Below the pieces are notes generated by a model. The model did no database searches. It was not told where the DNA came from and saw only the letters and a program-made list of their open reading frames with translations. From Bacillus sp. FJAT-28004 (GTDB lineage Bacteria > Bacillota > Bacilli > Paenibacillales > Paenibacillaceae): a DNA stretch of 64,000 bases. This document shows positions 18,229-27,541 of the stretch, piece by piece. The stretch lies in NCBI RefSeq assembly GCF_001280845.1, contig NZ_LGHP01000001.1, positions 2,318,435 to 2,382,434 on the forward strand. Reading direction: 5' to 3'. How positions within the stretch are numbered: position 1 is the stretch's first letter; each line of letters starts with the position of its first letter. Made by a program: the position numbers and the translations under genes.

Positions 18229-18474
18229 ATGAACAAATCGATCAATATTCAAGATACGTTCCTGAATCAGCTTCGCAAAGACAACATACCGGTTACGGTT
18301 TTTTTAATGAATGGCTTCCAAATTCGGGGCGTTATTAAAGCGTTCGATAATTTTACTATTATCATCGACAGCGAAGGTCGGCAACAAATGGTGTATAAAC
18401 ATGCTATTTCGACGTTCACCCCGCAGCGGAATGTTTCTCTTATGCAGCAGGATAATAGCAGTTCCGATTCATAG
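18229..18474 (+). CDS. hfq: RNA chaperone Hfq
   Basis: An 81-residue Sm-like hexameric RNA chaperone. The Sm1 region ([21 protein letters not shown]) and Sm2 motif (YKHAIS) are intact, and the C-terminus is short as in Gram-positives. It follows miaA as in Bacillus and many proteobacteria, with a GGGGG ribosome binding site. A terminator at 18537 ends the mutS–hfq transcription unit. Confidence 0.97.
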   Translation: MNKSINIQDTFLNQLRKDNIPVTVFLMNGFQIRGVIKAFDNFTIIIDSEGRQQMVYKHAISTFTPQRNVSLMQQDNSSSDS

Positions 18475-18536
18475 GCTTAATCAGATAGTGAAACTTTCTT
18501 ATAACGTGTCTCGTTTAACTAGATAGCGGCAGGCAA

Positions 18537-18569
18537 GAGCAACCCCGCTCCAAGCTGGGTTGCTCTTTT
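18537..18569 (+). terminator. Rho-independent terminator after hfq
   Basis: GAGCAACCC / GGGTTGCTC stem with an 11-nt loop, followed by TTTT. Closes the mutS–mutL–methyltransferase–miaA–hfq unit. Confidence 0.85.
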
Positions 18570-18626
18570 CATTTTGTGGTAAAACTAGATTAGACAGACT
18601 ATTGAACAACAGGAGGGGAGTCGGCT

Positions 18627-21095
18627 ATGGCTGAACGACCAAGCAAAACAACGACGCCTAAATCAAAGAGGAAAAAGAAAATATCAGGTAAGAAATGGTT
18701 TTATGGATTATTCTTCACCGCGGTAATCGCAATCGTGTGCGGCATCATTGGATACTTGCTTATTGTTTTGAATGGCGAGCGAGTTCTGACTGAAAACGCG
18801 AATAAGCTGACTATGGGTGAAGCATCCATTATTTACGATGTAAATGGGAATGAAATTTCACGATTGTCCGATCCAGATGAAAATCGTGAGATTGCTGAAT
18901 TTTCGGAAATCCCTGAGCAGCTGCTTAATGCAATTGTGGCAACCGAAGATCAACGTTTCTATGAGCATTCAGGCATCGATTTTTTTGCCATCGGCCGTGC
19001 TGTCGTTAAGGACGTCATCGCGCGCAGCGCTGTTGAGGGTGCGAGTACGATTACGCAGCAGCTTGCGAAAAATGTATTTCTAACCGCTGACAAAACGTTT
19101 TTCCGAAAAGCAACAGAAGCATCGATTGCAGTAGCGCTTGAACACAAAATGACTAAGCAGGAAATCTTAACGATGTATTTGAATCGAATATTTTTTGGCA
19201 AGCGAGTGCATGGTGTTAAGGAAGCAGCTAAGTTTTACTTCGATACCGATCTTGATAAGCTGGAGCTTTGGCAGATTGCTACAATTGCAGCTATGCCAAA
19301 AGCGCCAAATCGCTACAACCCGATTAACCATCCTGAGGATTCGATGAACCGGAGAGCGGTAGTGCTTAAGCTTATGTATGATCAAGGCTTTATTACAGCA
19401 GCGGAAATGGAAGAAGCGAAAGCTGTTGTGTACGAGATTCCAGCAAATCATGAAGAAAGAAATTCAGAAAAGTATCCAGCATTTATTGACTATGTGGTTG
19501 AAGAGGCGATGGAGAAAACCAAGAAATCCGAGGAAGAGCTTCGAATTGGCGGCTACCGGATTTATACATCGCTTAACCCGCAAGCACAAGATACGATGGA
19601 TACGCAGTTTAACGACGATGACAACTTTGAGAAGAGCAAAGATGAGCAAAAGGTGCAGGGCGCAATGATCATTATCGATCACCGTGACGGCACGATACAA
19701 GCTTTATCAGGCGGTAGAGATTACGTGAAAAAAGGGCTAAACCGCGTTGAGGTTCCTCGTCAGCCAGGTTCAGCTTTCAAACCGATTATCTCGTACGGCC
19801 CTGCTCTTGAATCAGGCAAGTATTATCCTTGGACTGTTCTTGCAAATGATAAGAAATGTTATGGCAGCTATTGTCCAACCGATAGATGGGGAGCGACTCC
19901 AGTTACGATGCAGCAGGCGATTAAAGATTCGCGGAACCTTGCGTCCGTCTGGATGCTCAATCAGGTTGGTTTGAAGGATGGATTTGCTTTTTCAAGCAAG
20001 CTTGGCATCGAACTTGAAAAAGATGATCGCAATTTAACAGCCGCTCTTGGAGGGTTGTCCAAAGGTGCAACTCCTATGCAAATGGCAACGGCTTTTAGCG
20101 TGTTTGCAAACGGAGGTAAATCTGTCGATACTCATGCTGTTTTGAAGATTGAAGGCAAAAATAATTATAAGTATGAATATAAAGCCCCTCCTTCGAAGCA
20201 GTTGATGTCGGAGAGTACAGCCTATTATTTGACTGAGATGATGCAAACGGTCGTTCAGAAGGGCGGTACGGGCACAAGAGCTGCTATTAATCGTCCATTG
20301 GCGGGGAAAACCGGAACTACACAGCATGGTATTCCTGGCTACAAAGGCTCGGGAATTCGAGATGCATGGTTCGTTGGCTACACGCCGGAGTGGACAGCAG
20401 CAGTATGGATGGGATACGATAAGACAAATGTGGATCATATCCTTAAGACAGGCAGCAGCCAAGCAGCGGCCATGTTCTCGAAGGTTATGAGAACCGCAAT
20501 GAAAGATGTAGCGAAGTCAAGCTTCAAGAAACCGCAAGGCATTAAGGAAAATAAACCGCCGGCTACGATAACGAATTTTAAAGCGGTATTTATACCGGAA
20601 GAAATGAAGGTTCAACTGTCGTGGGATCCTTATCAGGACGGAAAGGTCACTTATCAAGTTTACCGCAAGGAAGCTTCAGAGAGTGATTACACCCGTTTCG
20701 TAGACTCGCTCACCTCGACTGGGGTTGACGATATGAGCGCATTCCCGGGCATGACCTATGAATATTATGTTGTTGCTTATGATGCAGAGCAGGATTTGGT
20801 AAGTGCTCCATCCCAGAAGATTACGGTCAGCATTCCAGAAACGGAAGTAATACCGGACATCCCAATGGAACCTAACCCTGATGAACCAGGTGAAGGGGAG
20901 ACCACACCTCCAGTAGATGGCGGGGATGGAGAACCAACGCTGCCTCCAATTGATGGAACAGATCCTGGAACGACCGAACCACCAGGACCAGGAAACGGGA
21001 CTGGTGAACCTAGTCCGACGCCAACTCCAAGCACAGGCGCAAACAACAATACCAACAATGCTTTAGGAAATCCTGAAACCGGCGGCAATACGTAA
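18627..21095 (+). CDS. Class A penicillin-binding protein (PBP1A family)
   Basis: An 822-residue bifunctional cell-wall synthase. A basic cytoplasmic N-terminus and one membrane anchor (about 25–48) precede the GT51 glycosyltransferase with E107 in EDQRFYEHSG. The transpeptidase follows with active S382-x-x-K385 (GSAFKP) and a KTGTT box. After the catalytic domains come a fibronectin-type-III-like segment (about 645–735) and a Pro/Gly/Thr/Glu-rich tail that probably spans the wall. It polymerises and cross-links peptidoglycan. AGGAGGGGAG precedes the ATG. The cyclophilin lipoprotein gene follows after 17 nt, so co-transcription is likely. Confidence 0.95.
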   Translation: MAERPSKTTTPKSKRKKKISGKKWFYGLFFTAVIAIVCGIIGYLLIVLNGERVLTENANKLTMGEASIIYDVNGNEISRLSDPDENREIAEFSEIPEQLLNAIVATEDQRFYEHSGIDFFAIGRAVVKDVIARSAVEGASTITQQLAKNVFLTADKTFFRKATEASIAVALEHKMTKQEILTMYLNRIFFGKRVHGVKEAAKFYFDTDLDKLELWQIATIAAMPKAPNRYNPINHPEDSMNRRAVVLKLMYDQGFITAAEMEEAKAVVYEIPANHEERNSEKYPAFIDYVVEEAMEKTKKSEEELRIGGYRIYTSLNPQAQDTMDTQFNDDDNFEKSKDEQKVQGAMIIIDHRDGTIQALSGGRDYVKKGLNRVEVPRQPGSAFKPIISYGPALESGKYYPWTVLANDKKCYGSYCPTDRWGATPVTMQQAIKDSRNLASVWMLNQVGLKDGFAFSSKLGIELEKDDRNLTAALGGLSKGATPMQMATAFSVFANGGKSVDTHAVLKIEGKNNYKYEYKAPPSKQLMSESTAYYLTEMMQTVVQKGGTGTRAAINRPLAGKTGTTQHGIPGYKGSGIRDAWFVGYTPEWTAAVWMGYDKTNVDHILKTGSSQAAAMFSKVMRTAMKDVAKSSFKKPQGIKENKPPATITNFKAVFIPEEMKVQLSWDPYQDGKVTYQVYRKEASESDYTRFVDSLTSTGVDDMSAFPGMTYEYYVVAYDAEQDLVSAPSQKITVSIPETEVIPDIPMEPNPDEPGEGETTPPVDGGDGEPTLPPIDGTDPGTTEPPGPGNGTGEPSPTPTPSTGANNNTNNALGNPETGGNT

Positions 21096-21112
21096 GGAAC
21101 GGGTGGTTAGCA

Positions 21113-21760
21113 ATGGCGAATAGAAAGAGAGCACCATTCTTATATCTGATCATTGTTGTCGCAGCAGTTATGGTAATAGCTGGCTGCGGCAAGAATGGTT
21201 CAGGAATTGGAAAAGGGGATAGTGCTGCAGCTTCAGCCAAGTTGATGAACTGGGACAAGATGCCTGACATGCAGATTGATCTCGACAAGTCGTACTTAGC
21301 AAATTTTAAAACGACTAAAGGCGATTTTACAGTCAAGCTGTTTACGGAAGACGCGCCGGTAACGGTGAACAATTTTGTTTTTCTTGCTCGAGAAGGCTTT
21401 TATGAAGGTTTGACGTTTCACCGCATTATTGAGTCCTTTATGATTCAAAGCGGTGATCCCAAAGGAAACGGCTATGGCACGCCAGGATACTCAATACCAG
21501 ACGAACTTAGTACGGATATAAAATACGAAGAAGGCATTGTTGCGATGGCAAACGCTAGCAAGCCCAATTCGGGAGGCAGTCAGTTTTTCATTTGCACGGG
21601 ACCGGATGCTGCAAATTTAAATCGTGAGCCTAATTATTCGATTTTCGGCAAGGTAGAGAGCGGTATGGATGTTGTACGAGCTATTTCAGAGACGCCAATG
21701 AAAAATAACTTGCCCAGCGAAAAAATTATCATCAATTCGATTGAAATCGTTGAGCAATAA
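21113..21760 (+). CDS. Cyclophilin-type peptidyl-prolyl isomerase lipoprotein
   Basis: A 215-residue protein with a lipobox ending at C25 (VIAGC), so it is an extracytoplasmic lipoprotein. The cyclophilin domain (about 60–213) has the catalytic FHRIIESFMIQSGDP and GSQFFI elements. It probably assists folding of exported proteins. Lying 17 nt behind a penicillin-binding protein gene, it may act on wall enzymes, although that partnership is inference. Confidence 0.93.
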   Translation: MANRKRAPFLYLIIVVAAVMVIAGCGKNGSGIGKGDSAAASAKLMNWDKMPDMQIDLDKSYLANFKTTKGDFTVKLFTEDAPVTVNNFVFLAREGFYEGLTFHRIIESFMIQSGDPKGNGYGTPGYSIPDELSTDIKYEEGIVAMANASKPNSGGSQFFICTGPDAANLNREPNYSIFGKVESGMDVVRAISETPMKNNLPSEKIIINSIEIVEQ

Positions 21761-21762
21761 GA

Positions 21763-21798
21763 GGAATACCGTCCTTCGGGGCGGTATTCTTTTTATTT
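21763..21798 (+). terminator. Rho-independent terminator after cyclophilin gene
   Basis: GAATACCG / CGGTATTC stem around TCCTTCGGGG, then TTTTTATTTT. Confidence 0.9.
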
Positions 21799-21984
21799 TA
21801 TCGCGAAGAGCTTGGTTTATTTTGTCTGTCGGCTGGAGATGGACGTTAAGATATGGTAATCTTTTTTTATAGGTAAATGTCAACTGTCGTTGGTCGCAAG
21901 ATGTTCGTTGTTTAATCAAAGCCAAGAAGTGCTATGTAGGTTGCTAGCGAGCTTTTCCCAATTGAACGGAAGGGTACGTTCCGT

Positions 21985-22542
21985 ATGAAGAGAAAATTTT
22001 CAGACCGAGCTAACTGGCGGCGTATCTTGCGCAAAAGCTATACGTGCCTAGCGCTGGACGGTGAAGAGTTCAAAGGTCTCGTGACGTTTTATCGGATTCA
22101 TGAATTGCGTGAGCCGTTATGGAAGGAATATAACGGACGTAGATTATGTTTGGCAGATCGCGGATACTTGTGGATGCAGCATTTTCCAAGAGGCGAGCAT
22201 TTTGTCGTAACGACGATGTTTGATGATAAAGGACGCGTCGTGCAATGGTATATCGATGTGTGCAAAACACAAGGTTTAACCGATCAGCAGGTGCCTTGGT
22301 TCGATGATTTATATTTGGACGTGGTCGTGCTGCCTAGCGGCGAGGTATTCCTCATGGATGAGGATGAGCTGGAGGATGCCTTAAGACAAGGTGATGTTAA
22401 TGGCAAGGATGTCGCATTAGCACGCAAAACAGCAGGAAAATTACTTTCGAGCATACGTAATGGAAGGTTTCGGTATTTTACGCTGAGCCTTAAACATCGC
22501 AAGAGTTTACTTGCAAGAACCGGGGAATTAAGCGAATCATGA
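21985..22542 (+). CDS. DUF402 domain-containing protein
   Basis: A 185-residue protein with the DUF402 pattern: VQWYIDVCK, then DLYLDVVVLPSGEVFLMDEDEL. These Asp/Glu-rich strands bind divalent metal in characterised relatives, which include nucleoside di-/triphosphate phosphatases and FomD. The activity of this member is not known; phosphoester hydrolysis is an inference. Its stop overlaps the start of the YdcF-family gene by 4 nt, so the two are translated as a pair. Confidence 0.83.
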   Translation: MKRKFSDRANWRRILRKSYTCLALDGEEFKGLVTFYRIHELREPLWKEYNGRRLCLADRGYLWMQHFPRGEHFVVTTMFDDKGRVVQWYIDVCKTQGLTDQQVPWFDDLYLDVVVLPSGEVFLMDEDELEDALRQGDVNGKDVALARKTAGKLLSSIRNGRFRYFTLSLKHRKSLLARTGELSES

Positions 22543-23189
22543 GGAAGGCAACAGTCTCTAGGAGCAGCCCACGCAGAAGATCGAAGAAAAAGCGTCCGTG
22601 GCTGCTCTTGTTTCGTGTTGTTGCCTGGATGATATGTGCAGGCGTGTTTTGGTGCGGGTATTTATTGTGGTTAATTAATGGATTCGATACGAGTAAACCA
22701 CTTGTTCAAGCAGATGCAGGCATTGTGCTGGGTGCAGCCTTGTGGAATGATGTGCCAAGTCCGGCACTTAAGGAGCGGCTTGACTTTGCTTGGCAATTGT
22801 ACAAGGCAGGAACGGTGGACAAGCTTATTTTGACGGGCGGATTAGATGGGAACGGTTCGAAGAAGACAGAAGCCGAGGGCATGCGGGACTATCTTCTTGC
22901 AAAAGGTATTTCAGATGACAAGCTATTGCTAGAAAATAAGGCGACTAGCACGTACGAAAACCTTGAATTCAGTAAGACGATAGCGGAACAGCAGGGCCTG
23001 ACCACATTAATCGTCATCACACATGATTATCATGCTGCAAGATCGAAGGAAATTGCCAAAAAGCTTGATTTTGCTCAGTTTCAAGTTGCTGCTACGAAAT
23101 CAAAGGTACTAAATCCTGTCTATAATGAGTCACGTGAAGTACTTGCTTTTACCAAATGGAAGCTCGACTCTTTGCTCCTAAGTCTCTGA
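22539..23189 (+). CDS. YdcF/SanA-family (DUF218) membrane protein
   Basis: A 216-residue protein with a basic N-terminus, one membrane segment (about 24–46) and an extracytoplasmic DUF218 domain. Visible family motifs are DAGIVLGAALWNDVPSPALKERL, LILTGG, TEAEGMRDYL, STYENLEF and VITHDYHAARS. Family members are linked to envelope integrity (SanA, ElyC), but the reaction is unknown. It is coupled to the DUF402 gene by an ATGA overlap. Confidence 0.87.
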   Translation: MRKATVSRSSPRRRSKKKRPWLLLFRVVAWMICAGVFWCGYLLWLINGFDTSKPLVQADAGIVLGAALWNDVPSPALKERLDFAWQLYKAGTVDKLILTGGLDGNGSKKTEAEGMRDYLLAKGISDDKLLLENKATSTYENLEFSKTIAEQQGLTTLIVITHDYHAARSKEIAKKLDFAQFQVAATKSKVLNPVYNESREVLAFTKWKLDSLLLSL

Positions 23190-23296
23190 ATTCGTTCTTC
23201 TGATTCGACGCTGTAAATCTGCTAATATGCTGCTGCAAAGTAGAATAAACTTGTAGTGCGGTTAGCCGCTACAGCTTTCGAAGCAAAGGATAGGTG

Positions 23297-24295
23297 ATGC
23301 CACAGATGAGTGGACACGTCAAATCGGGACCCGGTAATGTCTCCGCAAGGCCTTCCCGTCAAATCAATGTGGTCCTAAGAACACAAGAGACATTTCAGAC
23401 TGGTGCTTCTGCTCCCGCTTTAGAGGCAGAGCCGCTGCCTGCTGTGAAGCCGCTGCCAGGTGTTGATCATTATGCTGACATCCAGAAAGAACTTGAACCG
23501 ATGATTGGTATGGACAATGTGAAATCTCTCGTTTACGAAATATATGCGTTGCTTTACATTAGTCGAATGCGTTCTGAAGCAGGATTATTTGGCGGCTCTC
23601 ATGTGTATCATATGATTTTTAAGGGTAATCCAGGTACAGGCAAAACAACGATCGCCCGTATCGTCGCGAAGCTGTTACAGAAGATGGGTGTTCTAACCAA
23701 AGGACATTTAATCGAGGTGGAGCGTGCTGATCTTGTTGGCGAATATATTGGGCATACTGCGCAAAAGACGAGAGACCTTGTTCGAAAAGCAATCGGCGGA
23801 GTATTGTTTGTCGATGAAGCGTACAGCTTAGCTCGAGGTGGAGAAAAAGATTTTGGCAAGGAAGCTATCGATACGCTTGTTAAGGCGATGGAGGATCACA
23901 AAAATCATTTTGTGCTCATACTCGCGGGGTATCCAGCTGAAATAGACGATTTTTTGCTGACAAATCCAGGTTTGCCTTCTCGTTTTCCAATTCAAATCGA
24001 GTTTCCGGATTATTCAGTTGATCAGCTGATTCAAATCAGCGAGCTTATGGCGAAGGACCGCGATTATATATTGCAGCCTCAGACCATATTTAAATTAAGA
24101 CAGCATTTAATGCAGGAAAAGCAAAACACCATGTTCTCGTTCAGCAATGCTCGGTATGTAAGAAATGCGATTGAGAAAGCGATAAGGTTTCAGGCTGTTC
24201 GACTGCTTACGCAGTATGCCAGTTCCGTTCCCGCCAAGCAGGAGTTAATGACGATTAGACCAGAAGATTTAAAGTGGGACACGAAGCCAATATGA
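23297..24295 (+). CDS. spoVK: Stage V sporulation protein K (CbxX/CfqX-type AAA ATPase)
   Basis: A 332-residue AAA+ ATPase. The first ~70 residues are a low-complexity Pro/Ala-rich leader. Then come GMDNVKSLV, Walker A GNPGTGKTT, Walker B GVLFVDEAYSL and an arginine-finger region SRFPIQIEFPDYS. In Bacillus, SpoVK is needed for spore maturation. The start is ambiguous: GTG at 23294, ATG at 23297 and ATG at 23306 share one frame. AAAGGA at 23285–23290 best fits 23297. The order spoVK–hflX–ynbB–glnR–glnA is the conserved Bacillus block. Confidence 0.92.
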   Translation: MPQMSGHVKSGPGNVSARPSRQINVVLRTQETFQTGASAPALEAEPLPAVKPLPGVDHYADIQKELEPMIGMDNVKSLVYEIYALLYISRMRSEAGLFGGSHVYHMIFKGNPGTGKTTIARIVAKLLQKMGVLTKGHLIEVERADLVGEYIGHTAQKTRDLVRKAIGGVLFVDEAYSLARGGEKDFGKEAIDTLVKAMEDHKNHFVLILAGYPAEIDDFLLTNPGLPSRFPIQIEFPDYSVDQLIQISELMAKDRDYILQPQTIFKLRQHLMQEKQNTMFSFSNARYVRNAIEKAIRFQAVRLLTQYASSVPAKQELMTIRPEDLKWDTKPI

Positions 24296-24321
24296 TTGCG
24301 TAGCATTAGAAGGAGTATGAG

Positions 24322-25611
24322 ATGAGCGAGATAACATTCGATACCAATACTAACATGATTGAAAAAGCTATACTGATAAGCTTAGTTACTTCAAAAGATA
24401 AGCGAAAGGGCGGAGACCCCGAGCTTTCGCTACAAGAATTGGTGCAGCTTACGGAAACAGCAGGGGTCGAAGTTTTGACGACAATTACGCAAAACAAAGA
24501 GACAGTGGATTCCAAATGGTTTATCGGGAAAGGCAAAGTGCAAGAGGTAAAAGCATTAGCCGATGAACTGGGCGCTACGACGGCCATATTCGATCAAGAA
24601 TTGTCGGGTGCTCAGGTTCGCAATTTGGAAGAAGCACTTGATTTGAAAATCGTTGATCGTACTCAGCTGATTTTGGATATTTTCGCAGGTCGAGCCAAAA
24701 CTCGTGAAGGAATCATCCAGGTTGAGCTGGCACAGCTCAGCTATCTTTTGCCACGTCTATCAGGGCAGAGCAAAAACTTATCTCGGCTTGGCGGCGGTAT
24801 TGGAACCCGCGGACCGGGTGAAACGAAGCTTGAGACGGATCGCCGTCATATTCGGGATCGAATCTTTGACCTGAAGACGGTGCTTGACGAGGTTGTTCGC
24901 CACCGTAAATTACATCGCGAGCGTCGCAAAAAATCCGGTGCCATTCAAGTAGCACTTGTTGGCTATACGAATGCCGGGAAATCGACGCTGCTTCGCGAGC
25001 TTACGCATGCAGATGTTTATGTAGAAAATCAATTATTCGCAACGCTTGATCCAACCTCTAGGACTCTTGAACTGCCAAACGGCAGAGAAATCATTCTTAC
25101 GGATACGGTTGGTTTTATTCAAAACTTGCCGACTGATCTCGTAGCGGCATTTCGTGCGACATTGGAAGAGGTATGCGAGGCTGATCTTGTGTTGCATGTC
25201 ATTGATAGCAGTTCACCAATGCGTGATGAGCAAATTGCTGTCGTTAACAAAATTTTAGGTGAGCTTGGCGCTGCGGATAAACCATATGTTATGGTCTACA
25301 ATAAGAAGGATATGTGTGTAAATAACGGTTCACTAGCAGATTTGCCGATTACAAGCGGCGATAATCTTGTTATTAGCGCTTACGATGCTGAGGATTTAGA
25401 ACTGTTAAAGCAAATCGTGCAAGATAAGCTAAGCGGTGATGTAGTGGTATTTAATGTGCCCGCTGAGCGCGGAGATCTGATTGCACTTGCTTATCGAAGC
25501 GGCGAGGTAATCAATCAAGAAGTGAATGAGGAAAGTTTACGACTAACCGTTCATGTAAGTAAGCAGGAATACGAACAGCATGGCCACCGTTTGAAACAAT
25601 ACATTGAGTAA
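24322..25611 (+). CDS. hflX: Ribosome-associated GTPase HflX
   Basis: A 429-residue GTPase that splits stalled or stress-inactivated 70S ribosomes. The N-terminal HflX domain has KGKVQEVKALADE and DQELSGAQVRNLE. A helical linker with GGGIGTRGPGETKLETDRR follows. The G domain contains G1 GYTNAGKST, G3 DTVGFIQNLP and G4 NKKD. Length and motif order are typical. It lies 26 nt after spoVK. AAGGAG precedes the ATG at 24322. Confidence 0.96.
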   Translation: MSEITFDTNTNMIEKAILISLVTSKDKRKGGDPELSLQELVQLTETAGVEVLTTITQNKETVDSKWFIGKGKVQEVKALADELGATTAIFDQELSGAQVRNLEEALDLKIVDRTQLILDIFAGRAKTREGIIQVELAQLSYLLPRLSGQSKNLSRLGGGIGTRGPGETKLETDRRHIRDRIFDLKTVLDEVVRHRKLHRERRKKSGAIQVALVGYTNAGKSTLLRELTHADVYVENQLFATLDPTSRTLELPNGREIILTDTVGFIQNLPTDLVAAFRATLEEVCEADLVLHVIDSSSPMRDEQIAVVNKILGELGAADKPYVMVYNKKDMCVNNGSLADLPITSGDNLVISAYDAEDLELLKQIVQDKLSGDVVVFNVPAERGDLIALAYRSGEVINQEVNEESLRLTVHVSKQEYEQHGHRLKQYIE

Positions 25612-25614
25612 GAA

Positions 25615-25717
25615 GTTTTGCTTCACAAAATTTAAGGCTCATGCTTACGATGTAATTTTGCTTCGCAAAATTTAAGGCTCATGCTTACGATGTAATTTTG
25701 CTTCGCAAAATTTAAGG
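25615..25717 (+). repeat. Three 40-bp direct repeats with a hairpin, ending in the ynbB ribosome binding site
   Basis: Units start at 25615, 25655 and 25695, exactly 40 bp apart. Each has the hairpin ATTTTGC-TTC-GCAAAAT (copy 1 differs by two bases) followed by TTTAAGG. Copies 1 and 2 continue CTCATGCTTACGATGTA. Copy 3 instead continues AGAAGATATC, so its TTTAAGGAG becomes the ribosome binding site of ynbB. Confidence 0.92.
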
Positions 25718-25730
25718 AGAAGATATCAGA

Positions 25731-27023
25731 ATGAACAGGCAACATATAAACCAAAGACTATGGGAGCATCTAGAGCAGCTAGCAGAGCAGTCCGAGGTGC
25801 TTGCCTCAGAAGCTTTTCGTAGAATTGACAAGATAGCAGAACGGAATCAATGGAAAGTCATTGAAGCATTTCAACATCACAAAGTGAGCGATTTTCATTT
25901 TACGGGCTCAACAGGTTATGGCTACAATGATCGCGGACGTGAAATCCTTGATCTTGTATATGCAGAGGTAATGGGGGCAGAAGCTGCCATTGTTAGGCCG
26001 CATTTCGTTTCTGGCACGCATACGATCAGCTGTGCTTTATTCGGAGTGCTTCGCCCAGGGGATGAACTGCTGTATGTTACTGGGAGACCTTACGATACGC
26101 TGCATAAAGTTATCGGGAAGCCTGGAGATGGCATGGGCTCCTTACAGGATTGGGGCGTGAAATATTCTGAGGTCGCGCTCCTTGAAGATGGTGGATTGGA
26201 CTGGGCTCAAATTGAGCAAGCGATCACGGAAAAAACAAAGGTCATCGGCATTCAGCGCTCTCGCGGTTACGATTGGAGAGCTTCGTTCACTGTTGCAGAG
26301 ATTGAAACCATCGTAAATAGGGTAAAAGAAATAAAACCAGATCTGATTGTTTTTGTGGACAATTGTTATGGTGAATTTACAGAACTTTTGGAACCTACTC
26401 AAGTAGGAGTAGATTTGATGGCTGGCTCGCTTATCAAAAATCCAGGCGGGGGCTTAGCCGAAACTGGAGGTTATATCGCCGGGAAAGCATTTGCTGTAGA
26501 AGCGGCTGCCTATCGTTTGACTGCTCCTGGCATTGGTGGAGAGGTTGGCGCGATGTTAGGTACGCTTCGCCCCATGTTTCAAGGATTATTTCTTGCCCCT
26601 CACTTGGTTGGACAGGCTGTTAAAGGAAGCGTACTTGCTGCGGCCTTATTTGAAGAGCTTGGCTTCGAAACGAAACCTAGATGGAATGAGCCGCGCACGG
26701 ATCTCATACAAGCGGTTCGTTTTGGACAAGCTGATCATTTAATTGCTTTTGTTCAAGGGATTCAGCAAGCGGCTGCTGTTGATTCGCATGTTGTACCTGA
26801 ACCTTGGGATATGCCTGGGTATGAGAATGCTGTCATTATGGCGGCAGGAACGTTCATTCAAGGTGGCAGTTTAGAACTATCAGCTGATGCTCCGATTCGC
26901 GAACCTTACATCGCATATATGCAGGGTGGACTGACGTATGCTCATGCTAAATATGGTGTTTTAACCGCTTTATATCGCCTTGTAGATAGTGGTTTAATTG
27001 TGATTAAACCTTACATAACTTGA
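25731..27023 (+). CDS. PLP-dependent methionine gamma-lyase-like protein (YnbB, aluminum-resistance family)
   Basis: A 430-residue fold-type I PLP enzyme of the YnbB/aluminum-resistance-protein family, related to Cys/Met metabolism lyases. K236 in SLIKNPGGG is the probable PLP lysine. The phosphate/aromatic region is HFVSGTHTISCALFG, and the cofactor aspartate is in VFVDNCYGEF. The substrate is not established for this family. It is placed between hflX and glnR as in Bacillus. The AAGGAG at 25713–25718 comes from the third copy of the 40-bp repeat. Confidence 0.88.
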   Translation: MNRQHINQRLWEHLEQLAEQSEVLASEAFRRIDKIAERNQWKVIEAFQHHKVSDFHFTGSTGYGYNDRGREILDLVYAEVMGAEAAIVRPHFVSGTHTISCALFGVLRPGDELLYVTGRPYDTLHKVIGKPGDGMGSLQDWGVKYSEVALLEDGGLDWAQIEQAITEKTKVIGIQRSRGYDWRASFTVAEIETIVNRVKEIKPDLIVFVDNCYGEFTELLEPTQVGVDLMAGSLIKNPGGGLAETGGYIAGKAFAVEAAAYRLTAPGIGGEVGAMLGTLRPMFQGLFLAPHLVGQAVKGSVLAAALFEELGFETKPRWNEPRTDLIQAVRFGQADHLIAFVQGIQQAAAVDSHVVPEPWDMPGYENAVIMAAGTFIQGGSLELSADAPIREPYIAYMQGGLTYAHAKYGVLTALYRLVDSGLIVIKPYIT

Positions 27024-27049
27024 CACATTTGCGTAGTAACGGTTAGAAT
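27020..27049 (+). promoter_or_regulatory. Sigma-A-type promoter of glnRA
   Basis: TTGACA (27020–27025), an 18-nt spacer, then TAGAAT (27044–27049), ending 36 nt before the glnR ATG and overlapping the ynbB stop codon. A GlnR operator (TGTnA-N7-TnACA) would be expected here; only one half (TGACA) fits well, so I do not call one. Confidence 0.65.
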
Positions 27050-27085
27050 GAACATATAAATGAGCGACTGGAAGGTTGATGCGAC

Positions 27086-27496
27086 ATGGCTGATGATATT
27101 CGCAGAAATATGGCCTTATTTCCCATCGGCATCGTAATGAAGCTGACGGATTTAACAGCCCGCCAAATCCGTTATTACGAACAGCATGAATTGATCGTTC
27201 CTGCAAGAACAGCAGGTAACCAACGGTTATTTTCGTTTAATGACGTAGAACGGCTATTGGAAATAAAATCGTTAATTGAGAAGGGCGTTAATATCGCCGG
27301 CATTAAACAAGTAATGAATCCGGTCTCGAAGGAATCTGATGATGCGACTATTGTCAGTGAGCAATCAGAAGTGAAGCGCCGCGAGCTATCTGATCAGCAG
27401 CTTCACCGACTGCTTAAACAACAATTGCTTGAGAAAAGACCTGGACAAGCTTCGCTAATTCAAGGACAATTAACGCGTTTCTTAAATAAGCGCTAA
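27086..27496 (+). CDS. glnR: MerR-family nitrogen regulator GlnR
   Basis: A 136-residue repressor of glutamine synthetase and other nitrogen genes when glutamine is plentiful. The N-terminal MerR winged helix shows DLTARQIRYYEQHELI and RLFSFNDVERLLEIK. The C-terminal helix, which in Bacillus responds to feedback-inhibited GlnA, follows. GGAAGG is at 27070–27075. It is first in the dicistron with glnA, 45 nt apart, and is expected to repress its own operon. Confidence 0.95.
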   Translation: MADDIRRNMALFPIGIVMKLTDLTARQIRYYEQHELIVPARTAGNQRLFSFNDVERLLEIKSLIEKGVNIAGIKQVMNPVSKESDDATIVSEQSEVKRRELSDQQLHRLLKQQLLEKRPGQASLIQGQLTRFLNKR

Positions 27497-27541
27497 TTTC
27501 ACAACGATAACTATGGCTATGCAAATTAAGGAGATGATTCT

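Noticed and set aside
27000..27085. GlnR operator before glnR
   Set aside because: Only one half (TGACA) matches TGTnA-N7-TnACA; the partner half has two mismatches, so the site is not called although regulation is expected.
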